Assembly (NCBI RefSeq): GCF_027943255.1
Contig: NC_072893.1
Location: forward strand, 61,970,001 to 62,034,000
Length of the DNA: 64,000 nucleotides
Source of the DNA: Anastrepha obliqua
Taxonomy: Eukaryota; Arthropoda; Insecta; Diptera; Tephritidae
Direction: 5' to 3'
The position numbers and the translations under genes are program-made. The notes beneath the pieces were generated by a model. It ran no database searches. It was not told where the DNA came from and saw only the letters and a list, made by a program, of their open reading frames with translations. Within the stretch, counting starts at the first letter, position 1, and every line of letters starts with the position of its first letter. Positions 32,534 to 42,589 of this stretch are shown here, piece by piece.

Positions 32534-32842
32534 ATAATTGGCGCGTACGCTTCTGTTAGGTGTTTGGCCGAGCTCGTCTTCCTATTTGTGGTGTGCGTCT
32601 TGATGTTGTTCCACAAATGGAGGGACCTACAGTTTCAAGCCGACTCCGAACGGCAGATATTTTTATGAGGAGCTTTTTCATGGCAGAAATACACTCGGAG
32701 GTTTGCCATTGCCTGCCGAGGGGCGACCGCTATTAGAAAAATGTTTTTATTAATTTTGTTTTCACCGAGATTCGAATCAACGACCTCTCTGTGAATTCCG
32801 AATGGTAGTCGCGCATCAACGCATTCGGCTACGGCGGCCGCC
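32534..32842 (-). repeat. tRNA-derived SINE, near full length
   Basis: This is a reverse-oriented copy of the 47241-47550 SINE. It begins with AATAATTGGCGCGTACGCTT and runs through TTGGCCGAGCTCGTCTTCC, GTGTGCGTCTTGATGTTG, CGGCAGATATTTTTATGAGG and CCTGCCGAGGGGCGACCGCT. It ends with a B box (GATTCGAATC at 32769-32778) and an A-box region (CCATTCGG-type, reverse complement GCCGTAGCCGAATGCG at 32820-32836). The element is about 309 bp with high similarity, so it is one of the younger copies. Confidence 0.88.
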
Positions 32843-32921
32843 ACTTTGTTTTAAATAACATACTTAAAAAGTGCTGACAGCTCAGCTGTGCCAGTTAATA
32901 ATTGTAGGTTACAGCTAATAA

Positions 32922-33228
32922 AAATAATAATTGGTGCTTCCTCCCTTTGTTAGGTATTTGGGTCGAGCTCTTCCTCTTATTTGCGAGGCGCGTCTTGATG
33001 TTTTTGACGAGTAGAGGGACTACCTTCGAATGGAAGATGGTTTTTTATGAGGAGTTTTTTATGTGGCAGAACTACATTTGCACGTTTACATTGTCTGCCG
33101 TGGGGCAGCTGCTATTAGAAAAAAACTTTTTCTATCATTTGTTGCTTCATGACTGAGGTTTGAATCTGGGCACAACCAAATGGTAATTATGTACCAAACC
33201 ATTCAGCTAGAGCAGCTGGTGGTTATAG
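32922..33228 (-). repeat. tRNA-derived SINE, older diverged copy
   Basis: It starts with AATAATTGGTGCTTCCTC and keeps TTGGGTCGAGCTCTTCCTC, GGCGCGTCTTGATGTTTTTG, TTTATGAGGAGTTTTTTATG, TGTCTGCCGTGGGGCAGCTG, a B box remnant (GGTTTGAATCTGGGC in plus order) and AACCATTCAGCTAGAGCAGC. It has the same orientation as the copy 80 bp to its left but is clearly more diverged, so the two are separate insertions and not a duplication. Confidence 0.8.
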
Positions 33229-33269
33229 CTTTGCAGAGACATTTGCAATTGTATTTTGTATTTTGGGGT

Positions 33270-33640
33270 AATAAAGAAACCAAAAAACGCCTATCATCTA
33301 CTTCTGGAAAGGTGGGATTCACGTCAACTCAATAAGCCTTGGGTTAGTATCCACATCTTTAGGACCTTCGAGATCGTTTCTTTCGAGAGCCTTCTGACCA
33401 CGGGTAGATCGGAGGTGTTCGGACAAACCTCTAAGGCTAACAAAGCAGCAGCTCTCAGTTTTAGCTGCTAGATATTCACTCGGTGAGGCTTGGTATTACT
33501 TCCGTATCCTTTCAGCAGCAGCTGCCTGAAGGATGTAGTGGAATCATCTCAGCATCTTCTCCTCAGTTGTCTTGCTCTCATTGAGCTGAGATTTAGATAT
33601 ATTGCCTTATTTGCCACACCTGCGGATATAGCAGGATTAG
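33270..33640 (+). mobile_element. LINE C-terminal tail (LOA/R1-like)
   Basis: Plus-strand pieces read ERWDSRQLNKPWVSIHIFRT, LLTTGRSEVFGQTSKANKAA and SSQHLLLSCLALIELRFRYI followed by ALFATPADIAGLDFYFF. They follow the order of the 24400-24770 and 60575-61010 tails (HL-LSCPAL--RFK-LG--F-ATPA-IA-L). Only the C-terminal about 110 codons remain. It abuts a minus-strand RTE fragment. Confidence 0.7.
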
Positions 33641-34575
33641 ATTTTTATTTTTTTTTTTCCTTGAACCTCGACAAGACTTTTCCATCGTACAAGGTTCTGT
33701 TCTTTGCTTTCGCACCCATGCGATGTCGGCATCTCCTAGTTCGCGCAGCATCGACCTTCTCCTAGTGTTTTTTGGTCGACCGCGTCCCCTGCTCCCTTGC
33801 GGATCCCAGTCCAATGCTATTCTCGTGATGCTATCTGGTGGTTTTCTCAATGTGTGACCCATCCATCTCCACTTTTTGCATTTGATTTGCCTAAGGATGG
33901 GTTTTACATTCATTAATATCCGCAGCGCGTTGTTACTGATGGTGTTTGGCCAGAATATTCTGCAGATGATGCGGAGGGTTTGGTGATGAAAGATTGTAGC
34001 CTCTGTGCGATGGTGTTAGAGGCCAGCCATGTTTCGCTTCCGTACAACAATACTGACTTTACGCATGGGCTGAATATTCATGGTTTAGGGCTGAATATTC
34101 ATGGTTTAGTGCGCCTGGAGATTTGCAATTCCCCCATACTACATGCACTCGCTCGAATGCCACCCTTACTTTCTTTAGCCTGCAGTTGACAACTTCATCT
34201 GTTCCTCCACCTGCCGTGATGATGCAGCCGAGGTAGCAGAAACTTTCGACAAATTCCACCGGGCATCCGTCAACCAATATCTGCCTTGCGTTATTGTGGC
34301 TAACTTTCATAGCCTTAGTCTGGGCGATGTTGACCTCCAGTCCGGCAGTGCATGACAGCACGACTACTCTGTTCGCCTTCGCTTGCATTTAAGAGAGTTA
34401 GTAAGAGAGCAGGCAGATGTCATCGGCGAGGTCCAGATGTCTGCCATCAAGGTCGATGGTGAAGAGAAGGTACGGCAGGGGACAACTTTGCCTTACGCCT
34501 GCGTTGCATTCACTACCAACGCTGCTATCGTCTTTGTGAAGCACTACCAGTTTAGAGTTTCTTTCTGACTTTGAT
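33640..34575 (-). mobile_element. RTE-like LINE fragment, second RTE lineage
   Basis: Reading leftwards: GSECNAGVRQSCPLPYLLFT, HLDLADDICLLS (catalytic ADD at about 34425), GLEVNIAQTKAMKVSHNNAR, VEFVESFCYLGCIITAGGGT, VRVAFERVHVVWGNCKS. After frame changes: NVKPILRQIKCKKWRWMGHT and LRKPPDSITRIALDWDPQGS, RGRGRPKNTRRRS. This is the C-terminal half of an RTE-clade polymerase. A 21-bp direct duplication lies at 34067-34108. It is distinct from the 26655-27720 family in its tail. Confidence 0.85.
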
Positions 34576-35384
34576 GCTCATACTTGCATTTGAAAAGACA
34601 ACATTTGGATTTTTTGTCCAAGTGGATCCTCACATAGGCAGCTACATAACCTAATCTAAACTGGCTAATAAAGATTTGTTGGGAAAAGTTCAGAAAGCAC
34701 AACCATATTATCATTTTGTGAAGAAAGAGAAACTGAAAAAGGCAGAAGAACATGAGTGTGAATCACTTTAAGGGGTTACGCCACTCTAGCTACTGTAAAA
34801 AAAGCAGTTTTTTAAGGATTTTTTTTACATTGAAAGAAAGGTGCTAGGAAAAAACTTTTTAAGTATATTATTAAGCATGTATTTAAGTGTAATTACAAAT
34901 ATTTTTATTGAAAAATATTACAAAATGGCGCCTTTGGAGTGAATCTCTGAACGCGCCCTGCGAAAAAGGCACTTCACGGCACGCAGTACAACTGACGTAA
35001 ATGTCCACCTAAACCAAATTAAAAAAATTCTTCTCAATCGACGTGAGTATAGCTGTAGAAATACGTACGGGATTTTAGAAATATTGAAATTTGTGTATTT
35101 TGCAGATGTTTGAAGTCAAAAGTAGAATTTTTCATCTAAAATGGAACCGTTAATTGTTTATAAAAATTTTTCTAATTAATTAATAAAAAAATCCGTACGT
35201 ATTTCAGTGCGGAATAATGTTCTAAAGATCCTTGTACAATTACAAGTGAAAATATTAAAAATTGTTTGTGTTATGCTGCGTGCAGTTTTGAAAAATCACG
35301 TTTTGAGATAAACACGGTTTAAATTTGAAAACGAGTTTTACATATGAAAAAGTGACAAATTTAACTGTATAAAATTTTTTACCT

Positions 35385-35813
35385 TTAATCTGCTATCCCA
35401 GGTCCATAAAGTTGCCCTTCTGAATCCAAATTTTGCTCTTCTTTTTTTTTTCTTGTTGATTTAACCGCCAAGCGCGCCGCTTTTGCTGCTCCCGTCAATG
35501 AGCGTTCTGCGAGTTTGATGCGATTAGCATCGGTTTCAATGCAAAAATTGTATGCTTCGGCACCAATATCAATCTCCAAGACCTTCATAATTTGCAGACT
35601 ACTTTTAACACTTGAATAGGATTTTGGAGCCAAGTTCCAGACGGTTGCGTTAAAACTTTCGTTTGCATTTTGAGCAAATGCACCCAAACAACGGCTTAAC
35701 AATTCTTCTCGACTTAAGTCCTCGTATATTGGTTTGATGGCCTCAAAAACTTCGTTGGAAAGTGAGGGCTTGTGCTGAAAGTCTTTCAAGGTGCCTGCTG
35801 CTTTGGCTTTCAT
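35385..35813 (-). pseudogene. Kolobok/Mutator-like transposase, C-terminal part
   Basis: 142 open codons: HKPSLSNEVFEAIKPIYEDL, REELLSRCLGAFAQNANESF (the N-NES--N--W motif), NATVWNLAPKSYSSVKSSLQ and a C-terminal lysine-rich tail (KSTRKKKEEQN). In related transposases this block is the end of the catalytic domain, several hundred residues after the N-terminal zinc ribbon. Here it directly follows the N-terminal part after a frame change at about 35815, so roughly the central DDE core is deleted. The ATG at 35813 is probably not a native start. Confidence 0.75.
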
Positions 35814-36414
35814 TTATCTCTTCTTCTGCTGCTTTCTTCATGGAAATATCTCTAACAGCAGTGCTTGCGACGTGTAACAAGTTAACTATTTTATCATAGA
35901 AAGAATGAAAAATAGGTCGCGGTAACTCCATAAAAGCACAGAATTTTTTTATGCCATTGAGCCCTATACCAAGTATTCTCATAGCTAAAACAATTCGTCG
36001 ATTAATTTCGTAGGCTTTATTAATAAACTTACAACTTGGAACCTCAACATAATTGCAATTCGGGCATACGATAACTATCTTAAAACCAAGCCCACGTGGG
36101 CTTTTTTGCTCAAAAGTTACATCTGCATCACACGTTTTACACTTTATGTATTGAGCTATTGTTGAAAATACCATTATAAAATTCAAAATGCAATAACCAG
36201 CAGCATAGTCAATATTAAATTCATCATCAGATTGTTTTAATTTTTTAGCAGATGCACTCACACCTGGCACATCACTTTCAGCTTCAAATCGATTCAGTGG
36301 TCTTCGCTTTTTCACGTTGCTCCGACGCCTTGTAACAAACGATCCTTTTGTACCTTTATGTCCCGTATACACTTTTTTATCACTCATGTTCAGAATTTCA
36401 CTATTATTAAGCAA
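35743..36414 (-). pseudogene. Kolobok/Mutator-like transposase, N-terminal part
   Basis: 223 open codons starting with MLNNSEILNMSDKK. A basic stretch (RRRSNVKKRRPLNRFE, residues about 30-45) may be nuclear-localising. A zinc ribbon C-x2-C...C-x2-C (KCKTCDADV, VCPNCNYVE) sits at residues about 91-123. Then comes the family's helical segment (KAYEINRRIVLAMRILGIGL, IKKFCAFMELPRPIFHSFYD). It follows the known order of insect Mutator-like transposase-domain proteins, which continue with a DGSW-containing DDE core. Here the frame breaks after AAEEEINE near residue 198, and the last about 25 residues are out of frame. Confidence 0.75.
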
Positions 36415-36705
36415 AAATCAAAAAAAATTATAAATGAAAAAAATCACACGAATATTTCAAAAAATTAATATTTTGTTCAACAAAAAGAGAGATATTTCCT
36501 CATGCTCCAACGACTAACAATTCGTAACTAATAGTCGTGTCAGAGACGTCAGAGGCGCTCGCGCAAAAGTGCGAAATATTAGAGATAAACATTTTTTTCA
36601 CGCATAGGACTTTTTGTTTTATATTCTAAAGAGTTTAAAGCATCTTTTAAGCAAAAAAAAAAAATTTCGATATTTTGAAAATCCTAGAGTGGCCTAACCC
36701 CTTAA

Positions 36706-37129
36706 GCGCTACAGTAAAGAAACCTCGTCGATTTCCACTTGGGCATTGAGTGTAGTGATTTTGTGAACAATACCAAAATCCTCTTAGAGTGATGGAGGAA
36801 TCATGTCTCAACTTTAACAAATGGTAAAGACAGTGAAAAGAATTGGTCCAATTGTTCGATTATTACGAAGTGTGAAAAGCAAATTCGCGGGTAGTATTCA
36901 AATATTACACTGAGGAGCTGATAAAGGACACCCATACACTCCCGTGCAGAGTAGGATGGAATAAATGCATATTTGCTTACTAAAATGTAATTGGGCTTCG
37001 CCTAATTCTTAAGAAGAGTAATTCATGCCAAGCTGCGTTAGAACGATGTGTAGAACTCACGTTGGGATTACCTTAGGAAAAGTGGGCGACAAGAGTAGAA
37101 AGAAGTGAAAGAGAGAGGCAATATTATTA
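36706..37129. other. DNA without recognised genes
   Basis: I found no protein similarity. Ordinary non-coding sequence between the Kolobok-like element and an RTE fragment. Confidence 0.3.
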
Positions 37130-37580
37130 GAGATTTAAAAGATAAGTCATGCATGATGGAACTTTTCCAGGTGTTCTTTGGTCAGCTTCGGCTTCTGCTT
37201 CCCTCAGTGTTCCAATTTAGGACCATTCTTGTGACACTGTGGGGCTGTTGTCTAAGAGTGGGATCTACTCAAAAAGATTTCATGCATGTTAGCTGGCGTA
37301 AGAACGGGCCCTCCCTCGTTCGTTTGTCTCCAGATTCCTTCATTTCTATTATGTTGGGTCAGAATATTCTGCATATTACTCTCAAGCATTTGTTGGTGAA
37401 GCATTGACGTTTCTGCCTGATCGTTTTCTAAACACTCCACGTCTCACCTTCATATAGCAGCATCGACTTGACACATGCGTCGAGTATCCTGAGCTCGATT
37501 TTTCAGAAAATTTCCTTAATTTACTTAAGAGCCTGAAACGCAGCCCTTGTTTTGTGGTCTACTGCTATGGTGCAGCTGTG
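37130..37580 (-). mobile_element. RTE-like LINE fragment, degenerate
   Basis: Reading leftwards: ELRILDACVKSMLLYEGETW, RQKRQCFTNKCLRVICRIF, PNIIEMKESGDKRT, DPTLRQQPHSVTRMVLNWNT and EGSRSRS-PKNTW. This follows the RTE order LF---VKSVLLYG-ETW, KLQ-F-N-CLR-IL-I-WPN-ISN--LW, HTLR-P--ITR-AL-WNPQG-R-RGRPK-TW. It is the same lineage as 33640-34575, with stops throughout. Confidence 0.75.
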
Positions 37581-38109
37581 CAAAGGAAGACGTCAGCATT
37601 ATAAAATATGAGCAGGTTATTCTTGCTTGGGGATATTTGTTTTGCATTCGATACTACCTGATAGGCAGATTAAGCCCGTCGAAATTCTCCGAGCGCCATG
37701 CAGAACATCCGCCAAGCAGAGCTCCTTAGGTTTTTTACCATACATCAAAAAGTGTCAGTCACATGCGCGGAACCAAGAGCGCGAATTTGAAGATAAAATT
37801 CTACTAATTAATCTATTTATTAAAGCGACTTGGTCTTTAAATTACTTCATTCACATAATGACGCTATTCCAAATCATATATTTGAAGTAACTATGTGGAC
37901 GATGATTATTCACATTGTTAAATAAAAAAGTAATAGTTTATGTACCACCGAAGTTCCTCGTATTATTTTTCTCTGTGACCGTAACCAAATAAATCAAAAA
38001 TTATGAATTGACGAAAAAATTTTATTTACAAGATGAAGGGGATTTTGTAGCAATTACTTTTTCTAAAACATGACTAAATTAATGACAAAAACAATTTTTT
38101 TTGAGGATT
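37581..38109. other. AT-rich DNA, no gene seen
   Basis: I recognise no repeat borders or proteins. The left edge may hold further decayed RTE sequence. Confidence 0.3.
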
Positions 38110-38580
38110 CTAAAAAATTATTTGACACAAGAACAAAGAAAGGTCTCCTACCCAGGCATCGGTATCCCCTTGACTGGTGGTGAAGGGGAAGTCCACAATT
38201 TATTTCTCAGAAGAGCGAAGTACAGATTCCATTTCTTCTTGGGCTATTTCGAAAACCTTTGGCCCCGCACAATAGACGCAGGACGCATATAGTCCTGGCA
38301 ACTTCTCGCCATTCAATTTCCAAACTCGTAGTTGTGTTTACCGGTCATTGAGCGATCGGAACACACGCGGAAAAGCTAAGCTTCCCACATAAACCCATTG
38401 CAGAAGCTGTGGGGACCTTCGTGCTCTTTTCTTCTATAGCCTGGGGAAGTGCTCCAACCTAAATCCCATCTGTAGATATCTACCCCTTGATGGTCTCAAA
38501 ATCGTATCAAAACGGCGCTTAAGTGCTACTTGGCCACTGCTAGACGGGTACTTAACCATTTCACCTACCTACTTACCTTA
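38110..38580 (+). mobile_element. I-type LINE C-terminal tail
   Basis: Plus-strand pieces: VVVFTGHCAIGTHAEKLSFP (in mixed frames), CRSCGDL, SLGKCSNLNPICRYLPLDGL and KRRLSATWPLLDGY. This is the region after RNase H in I-type LINEs (TGH--IG-HA--L--P----CR-CGD-E-T--H-L--C--L), ending near ACCTACCTACTTACC. Frameshifts occur every few dozen bases. Confidence 0.55.
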
Positions 38581-39162
38581 GAGTAAAATGAATTTTATAA
38601 TTCCGATTGAAAAGCATTACTTGTTTTTTGTGTGTACGGCGAGGGATGCACCCTAATGTGCATACATAAAAATGCAAGATGCACCTTATGTTTCCGACCG
38701 ATTTGGCACTCGTTGAAACTAGTTCTCATTGTTGTTATAGCAGTATAAAATATTCCCCAAAACTTCCAAAGGAATGCTGTTGAATTGACGGTCTTTGACC
38801 AGATTTAAATCCGCGCCATGGGCACCAAAAATAATTATCTTTGATTCGAGTTTAATACTTATCTCGCAGATTGCTTTTTTATATCTTAATAATTATGAAA
38901 GTTTAATAGCACTGATCGGTGCAAAAACGAGTAAACCAAGATTTAATGGTTCGCATCGGTGGCGAGAGAGAGCACATGAGAGAGCACACGATTTTTACGT
39001 TCTTCCGTTTTTTCGGAATGGAACTGTTTCTAGAGGTCTGTTTTAGATGATTTTCACAACAGAATTATATGACAGAAAAGTCGCAAATACAGGGTGTGCA
39101 CATTTAAATGATGCTTCTTGATTTGCAAACTTCTAAGATTTAGGTGGCAACGCCAACTGATA
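38581..39162. other. non-coding DNA, no gene seen
   Basis: No protein similarity. An 83-codon frame at 38795-39046 is unlike any family I know. Confidence 0.3.
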
Positions 39163-39681
39163 TAAAGGGTTTTCCAATAACAGGTGTTAACAGGCGCTAT
39201 CGAGAGATGATTAACGATTTTTTATGGCCGGAATTGGATGGTATTGACCTGGATAACGTTTATTTTCAACAAGACGACGCTATGTGCTACACAAGCAATG
39301 AAACCATTGATCTTTTACGGGAAAAGTTTCCGGACCGTGTTATCTCTCGAAGAGGTGATCACTATTGGCCACAGAGATCTTGTGATTTAACACCTTGTGA
39401 CTTTGTTCTTTGGGGAAACGTCAAAGAGAAGGTCTACCCCAACAGCCCCGGGTCGATTCAGGACTTCAAAGATGGAATTCGTGAGGCTACCGAGGGCATA
39501 GGGCAACCACTTTGCAATTATGTTATGGAAAATTTCATAAAAAGGATATTGTCCTGTGAGCATGGTCATGGTGGTCATTTGCCTGATATTATTTTTCACT
39601 CTTAGCGGTATACCTTCCCCTTTATAATGAAATAAGCATCTTTGAATATCAAAATAACACCTCTTATTGGAAAGTTCTTTA
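39163..39681 (+). mobile_element. Tc3-like deletion derivative with TIRs and TA target sites
   Basis: The left end (39165) AAGGGTTTTCCAATAACAGG and the reverse complement of the right end (39679) AAGAACTTTCCAATAAGAGG form the terminal repeats, with TA outside each. The 515-bp body is the C-terminal half of a transposase joined to the 5' repeat at the same place as in 29790-30340 (the sequence GCTATCGAGAGATGA follows the repeat). A single non-autonomous ancestor for both copies is likely. Confidence 0.9.
39207..39605 (+). CDS. truncated Tc3-like transposase (C-terminal half), open frame
   Basis: About 130 open codons from the ATG at 39207 (MINDFLWPELDGIDLDNVYF); the frame is also open upstream to 39144. 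QQDDAMCYTS replaces the usual QQDGATCHT, so the residue next to the second catalytic aspartate differs. RSCDLTPCDFVLWGNVKEKV carries the third acidic site, and the end is CEHGHGGHLPDIIFHS. It lacks the DNA-binding domain and the first aspartate. Together with the 29873-30298 copy it is one of two Tc3-like frames without stops. Confidence 0.5.
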   Translation: MINDFLWPELDGIDLDNVYFQQDDAMCYTSNETIDLLREKFPDRVISRRGDHYWPQRSCDLTPCDFVLWGNVKEKVYPNSPGSIQDFKDGIREATEGIGQPLCNYVMENFIKRILSCEHGHGGHLPDIIFHS

Positions 39682-40265
39682 CTTACATAAGGAAAATATT
39701 TGGCCTTAATTAAGTGAAAGAAAATGTATCTAAAAAGTACAAAGTACGTCGCAAAAACAGTTATTAGACAAATTTGCTGAAAGTAAGCGATGATTCTAAA
39801 TCAAATTATCACTCGTTTCATGCCATTTAATGTCTTTGTTTGTTCCATTGCGGTTGAGTCTTAATATGTTTTCTTTAAAAATGGTTTTTTGTCTTTTTTT
39901 TACGATTTTATAGAAACTCCCTCCAAAAAAATCCAGATTTCGCCACCAGTCTCCCAACTGCCATTTATGAAAACATGTTGAATCTTGTGTTTCCTGGACT
40001 CCATGAAAAGGGGCTCCGGTCTCAGGAAAGACCACTGCACATTATAAACTAAACTATTAAACTATTTCATAATCCCTTTTGGTAATACATTCGTTTACTA
40101 GACGAAGTAAATGATAAGCGAAGAACACAACTGAGAGGGAAATAGAAAGCCCACCCGGCTTACAAAAATTATTTTACACAATTAATTGAGTAATTTGGGT
40201 TGTTATTTTTTGTGGTCGCATTCACGCTGACGGCCAAATAATAGCCCTTGCAATGCTTTTGTTCT
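39682..40265. other. AT-rich DNA, no gene seen
   Basis: No recognised protein, repeat border or RNA gene. Confidence 0.3.
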
Positions 40266-40575
40266 TATGGTATGAGCCATAGATGGGCACACGGAGTTAT
40301 TTACTGCATTACAAGGCTTACAGATAATTAAATATAATTTGCATTTCCAGTGAACTTTTACTGATTACTGAAAACAAAATTCCGTAAAAGTATTTGTTTA
40401 CTAATTACTGGAAACAAGACCAATAAAAAGTAATTTTTTACTGATTCCCAAAAAAAATTGCTATAGAAATACTGATAATATCATTTGATTTTCAAACAAA
40501 ATTTCAATATCAGAAAAAAATATATTTATGTACTAAATTTTTACTGTTACTGAGTACTGCCCACATATGGTATGA
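40266..40575. mobile_element. putative hAT-type MITE with 8-10 bp target duplication
   Basis: The identical 10-mer TATGGTATGA lies at 40266-40275 and 40566-40575, exactly 300 bp apart. The enclosed sequence starts GCCATAGATGGGCACAC and ends GAGTACTGCCCACATA, so a TGGGCA word sits inverted near each end. An 8-bp duplication with (T)GGGC-type short ends is the hAT pattern. The interior is AT-rich with TTACTGATTACTG-like sub-repeats and no coding capacity. Confidence 0.5.
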
Positions 40576-41049
40576 ATTCATGATGCCCAAAAGCGCCAAC
40601 AAATAGTATTCCTGAATTAAAATTTAACTGAAATAGGACGCATAGCACATTTTTTATGTAACCTATTCAAAAAAAGTGAGAAATCACTACACTATACTCT
40701 CTTGTTTTGTTAATTACTGTTGAAATATACTGAAATTGGATTACCTTTACAACATTTTTTCAATTAACAACTAAACAAATTATTTTCTATTTCTAATTAA
40801 GAAGTACTTACTATTAAATTTGTGCGGTAAAAGTGGAGTATCAAATTTTAATGATATAATTATCGCTTTGTGTTTTCTGTAAAAGCTTTTGTCCAGAGTA
40901 TTTAATTCCATTGCCAAATACATTGCAAAATAATAAATAATCAAATAACTGGATTTATATGCCTATTAAATAAATATATTTTGCTTACACGTACAAGGTG
41001 AAGCGCAAAATAAACCAGACTGAGCTAAAATAGAAACAACAGGAGATTT
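40576..41049. other. AT-rich DNA, no gene seen
   Basis: No recognised coding or repeat content. Confidence 0.3.
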
Positions 41050-42260
41050 GTTCCGAAAGCTTCGAGTTTATTCATTCAACGTAGTCCCCTCTGGCCTCGA
41101 CACACTGTTTTGTGCGATTTAAAAGCTTTACGAAAGAGTTTTTCAGGTCATTGACCGGAATGTCCTTCAGAATGTTGAGTCAAGCCTTTTGGATGACCTT
41201 TATGGACGCTAACCGTTTTCCTTTCATGAGCAAATGCAATTTTCCGAATAGGTAGAAGCCACAAGGAGCCATATCAGGCGAATACTGTGAGTGATTGATT
41301 GTTAAAATTGTTAAAAAAAATTCTACTCAAAAAATCAGTCACAAGAGTGGAATGAGAGGTGGTGTATTATCTTATATAATTAAAAAATCCATTTTGAGCC
41401 GAAAAACAAAATTGCCGATAAATCTTGAAAAAATTTTTTTCGGGCGAACAAAAAATACGTGTCTCATTATTTTGACCAGAGACCAACATATTTCAGTTAC
41501 ATCGAAATCGAAGAAAATGGCCCGAATAGCCCGGTTGAATTGAAATGGAAAGCATCCATTCAATAAGCGCCAGCTTCCTCTTTCGCGGTTGTCAGGGCGA
41601 TGCAACAAACGATTCAAAACGCCAAGATATAAAATTGCATTGACGGTTTGGACTATTGGCACAAAATCCTTGTGAACAATTCTCTTGGAATCGTAAACAC
41701 AAATGAGCACTGACTTGATTTTTGACTTCCATTCGGCACTTTGACGTTTAGTTTCAGATTGATGTTGGAAACACCACGTTTCATCACCAGTTACAATGTT
41801 GTAAAGGAAGTTCTCGTCTTTGTAATGAGATCTTTCGAATGTTGAACTCTGAGCAATTTTTGGTCCTCAGTTAACTTGTGCGGAATGAAACGTGGACAGA
41901 CCTTTCGCAAGCCCAAATGATTAGTTAAAAAGTGATAAATCGATGTTGTTGGAGATATTCAACTCCGATTCCATGAATTTCAAAACAGATTTCGGTTAAT
42001 TTTTGATAAATTTTCTAAGAATTCGATGGAGTGATGATGGTGATTACTGATTTTGGGCGGCTCCTATGTTCATTGTCATTTATATCCTCACAACCATCTT
42101 TGAAACCTGTAAACCGTTCATGAACTCTGGCACAAGATCGACAGTCAATTCCATAAACTTTTTTTCATCAATTCAAATGTTTCGGTAAACGTTTTACCGA
42201 TTTTAAAACAAAATTTGATATTAGCTCTTTGTTCGAAACTCATTTTTGTGCCGATGACAC
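41050..42260 (-). mobile_element. mariner transposon relic with a foreign insert
   Basis: The start codon is near 42243: MSFEQRANIKFCFKIGKTFT, ETFELMKK. Then LGLRKVCPRFIPHKLTEDQK, a TRTSFTTL block, LVMKRGVSNINLKLNVKVPN (mutated TGDE region) and ICVYDSKRIVHKDFVPIVQT with LGVLNRLL. The catalytic DNAPAH region is absent, replaced by about 280 bp of unrelated sequence (about 41290-41575). The protein then resumes NHSQYSPDMAPCGFYLFGKL (third aspartate region) and ends near RGDYVE at about 41080. Frameshifts and stops are present. SETMAR-like lineage. Confidence 0.82.
41290..41575. repeat. unidentified insert inside the mariner relic
   Basis: This segment interrupts the mariner between the RLLHRPDNRE-type motif and SQYSPDMAP. 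It is open on the minus strand for about 90 codons (FQFNRAIRAIFFDFDVTEIC, KIMRHVFFVRPKK) but matches no protein I know. It could be a MITE or a replacement by gene conversion. No terminal repeats or target duplication were obvious. Confidence 0.45.
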
Positions 42261-42589
42261 AAACATACTGACACTTTAGACGCTATAACTTCGTTTCCAA
42301 TGCACCGAATGTCACCAAGCGTTTACTGGAAGACATAATCAAACAAACACATAATCTTTAATATCAAATAGACTACAGTTATTTTCTTCGCCACTTTCAA
42401 GTAGAAGAGCGCCTATCACTCCATTTCATATATATTATGATCCACTAGTCTCACTTTTTTTTGATTTTATATATTTTATTCAATAACTAGCCAATAGCTT
42501 CATCGTTCATGCAAAGCCCACTTAACTAATTTTCCCTCCAAAAGCATATGTTTTTTTATATGCTTAGAAAACAACGCATGAGAATAGTT

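Larger units (their letters stand above)
34768..36705 (-). mobile_element. Kolobok-like TTAA transposon, internally deleted
   Basis: The termini GGGGTTACGCCACTCTAG (34772) and GGGGTTAGGCCACTCTAG (reverse complement from 36701) match at 17 of 18 bases, and both are flanked by TTAA (34768-34771, 36702-36705). The 1930-bp body carries, on the minus strand, the two ends of a Mutator-like/Kolobok transposase with its catalytic middle missing. The left 580 bp are AT-rich subterminal sequence shared with the MITE at 10521-11231. It is non-autonomous but clearly bounded. Confidence 0.85.

Noticed and set aside
34067..34108. Tandem 21-bp duplication (GGGCTGAATATTCATGGTTT plus A, twice)
   Set aside because: It is a small local slippage inside an RTE relic with no sign of function.
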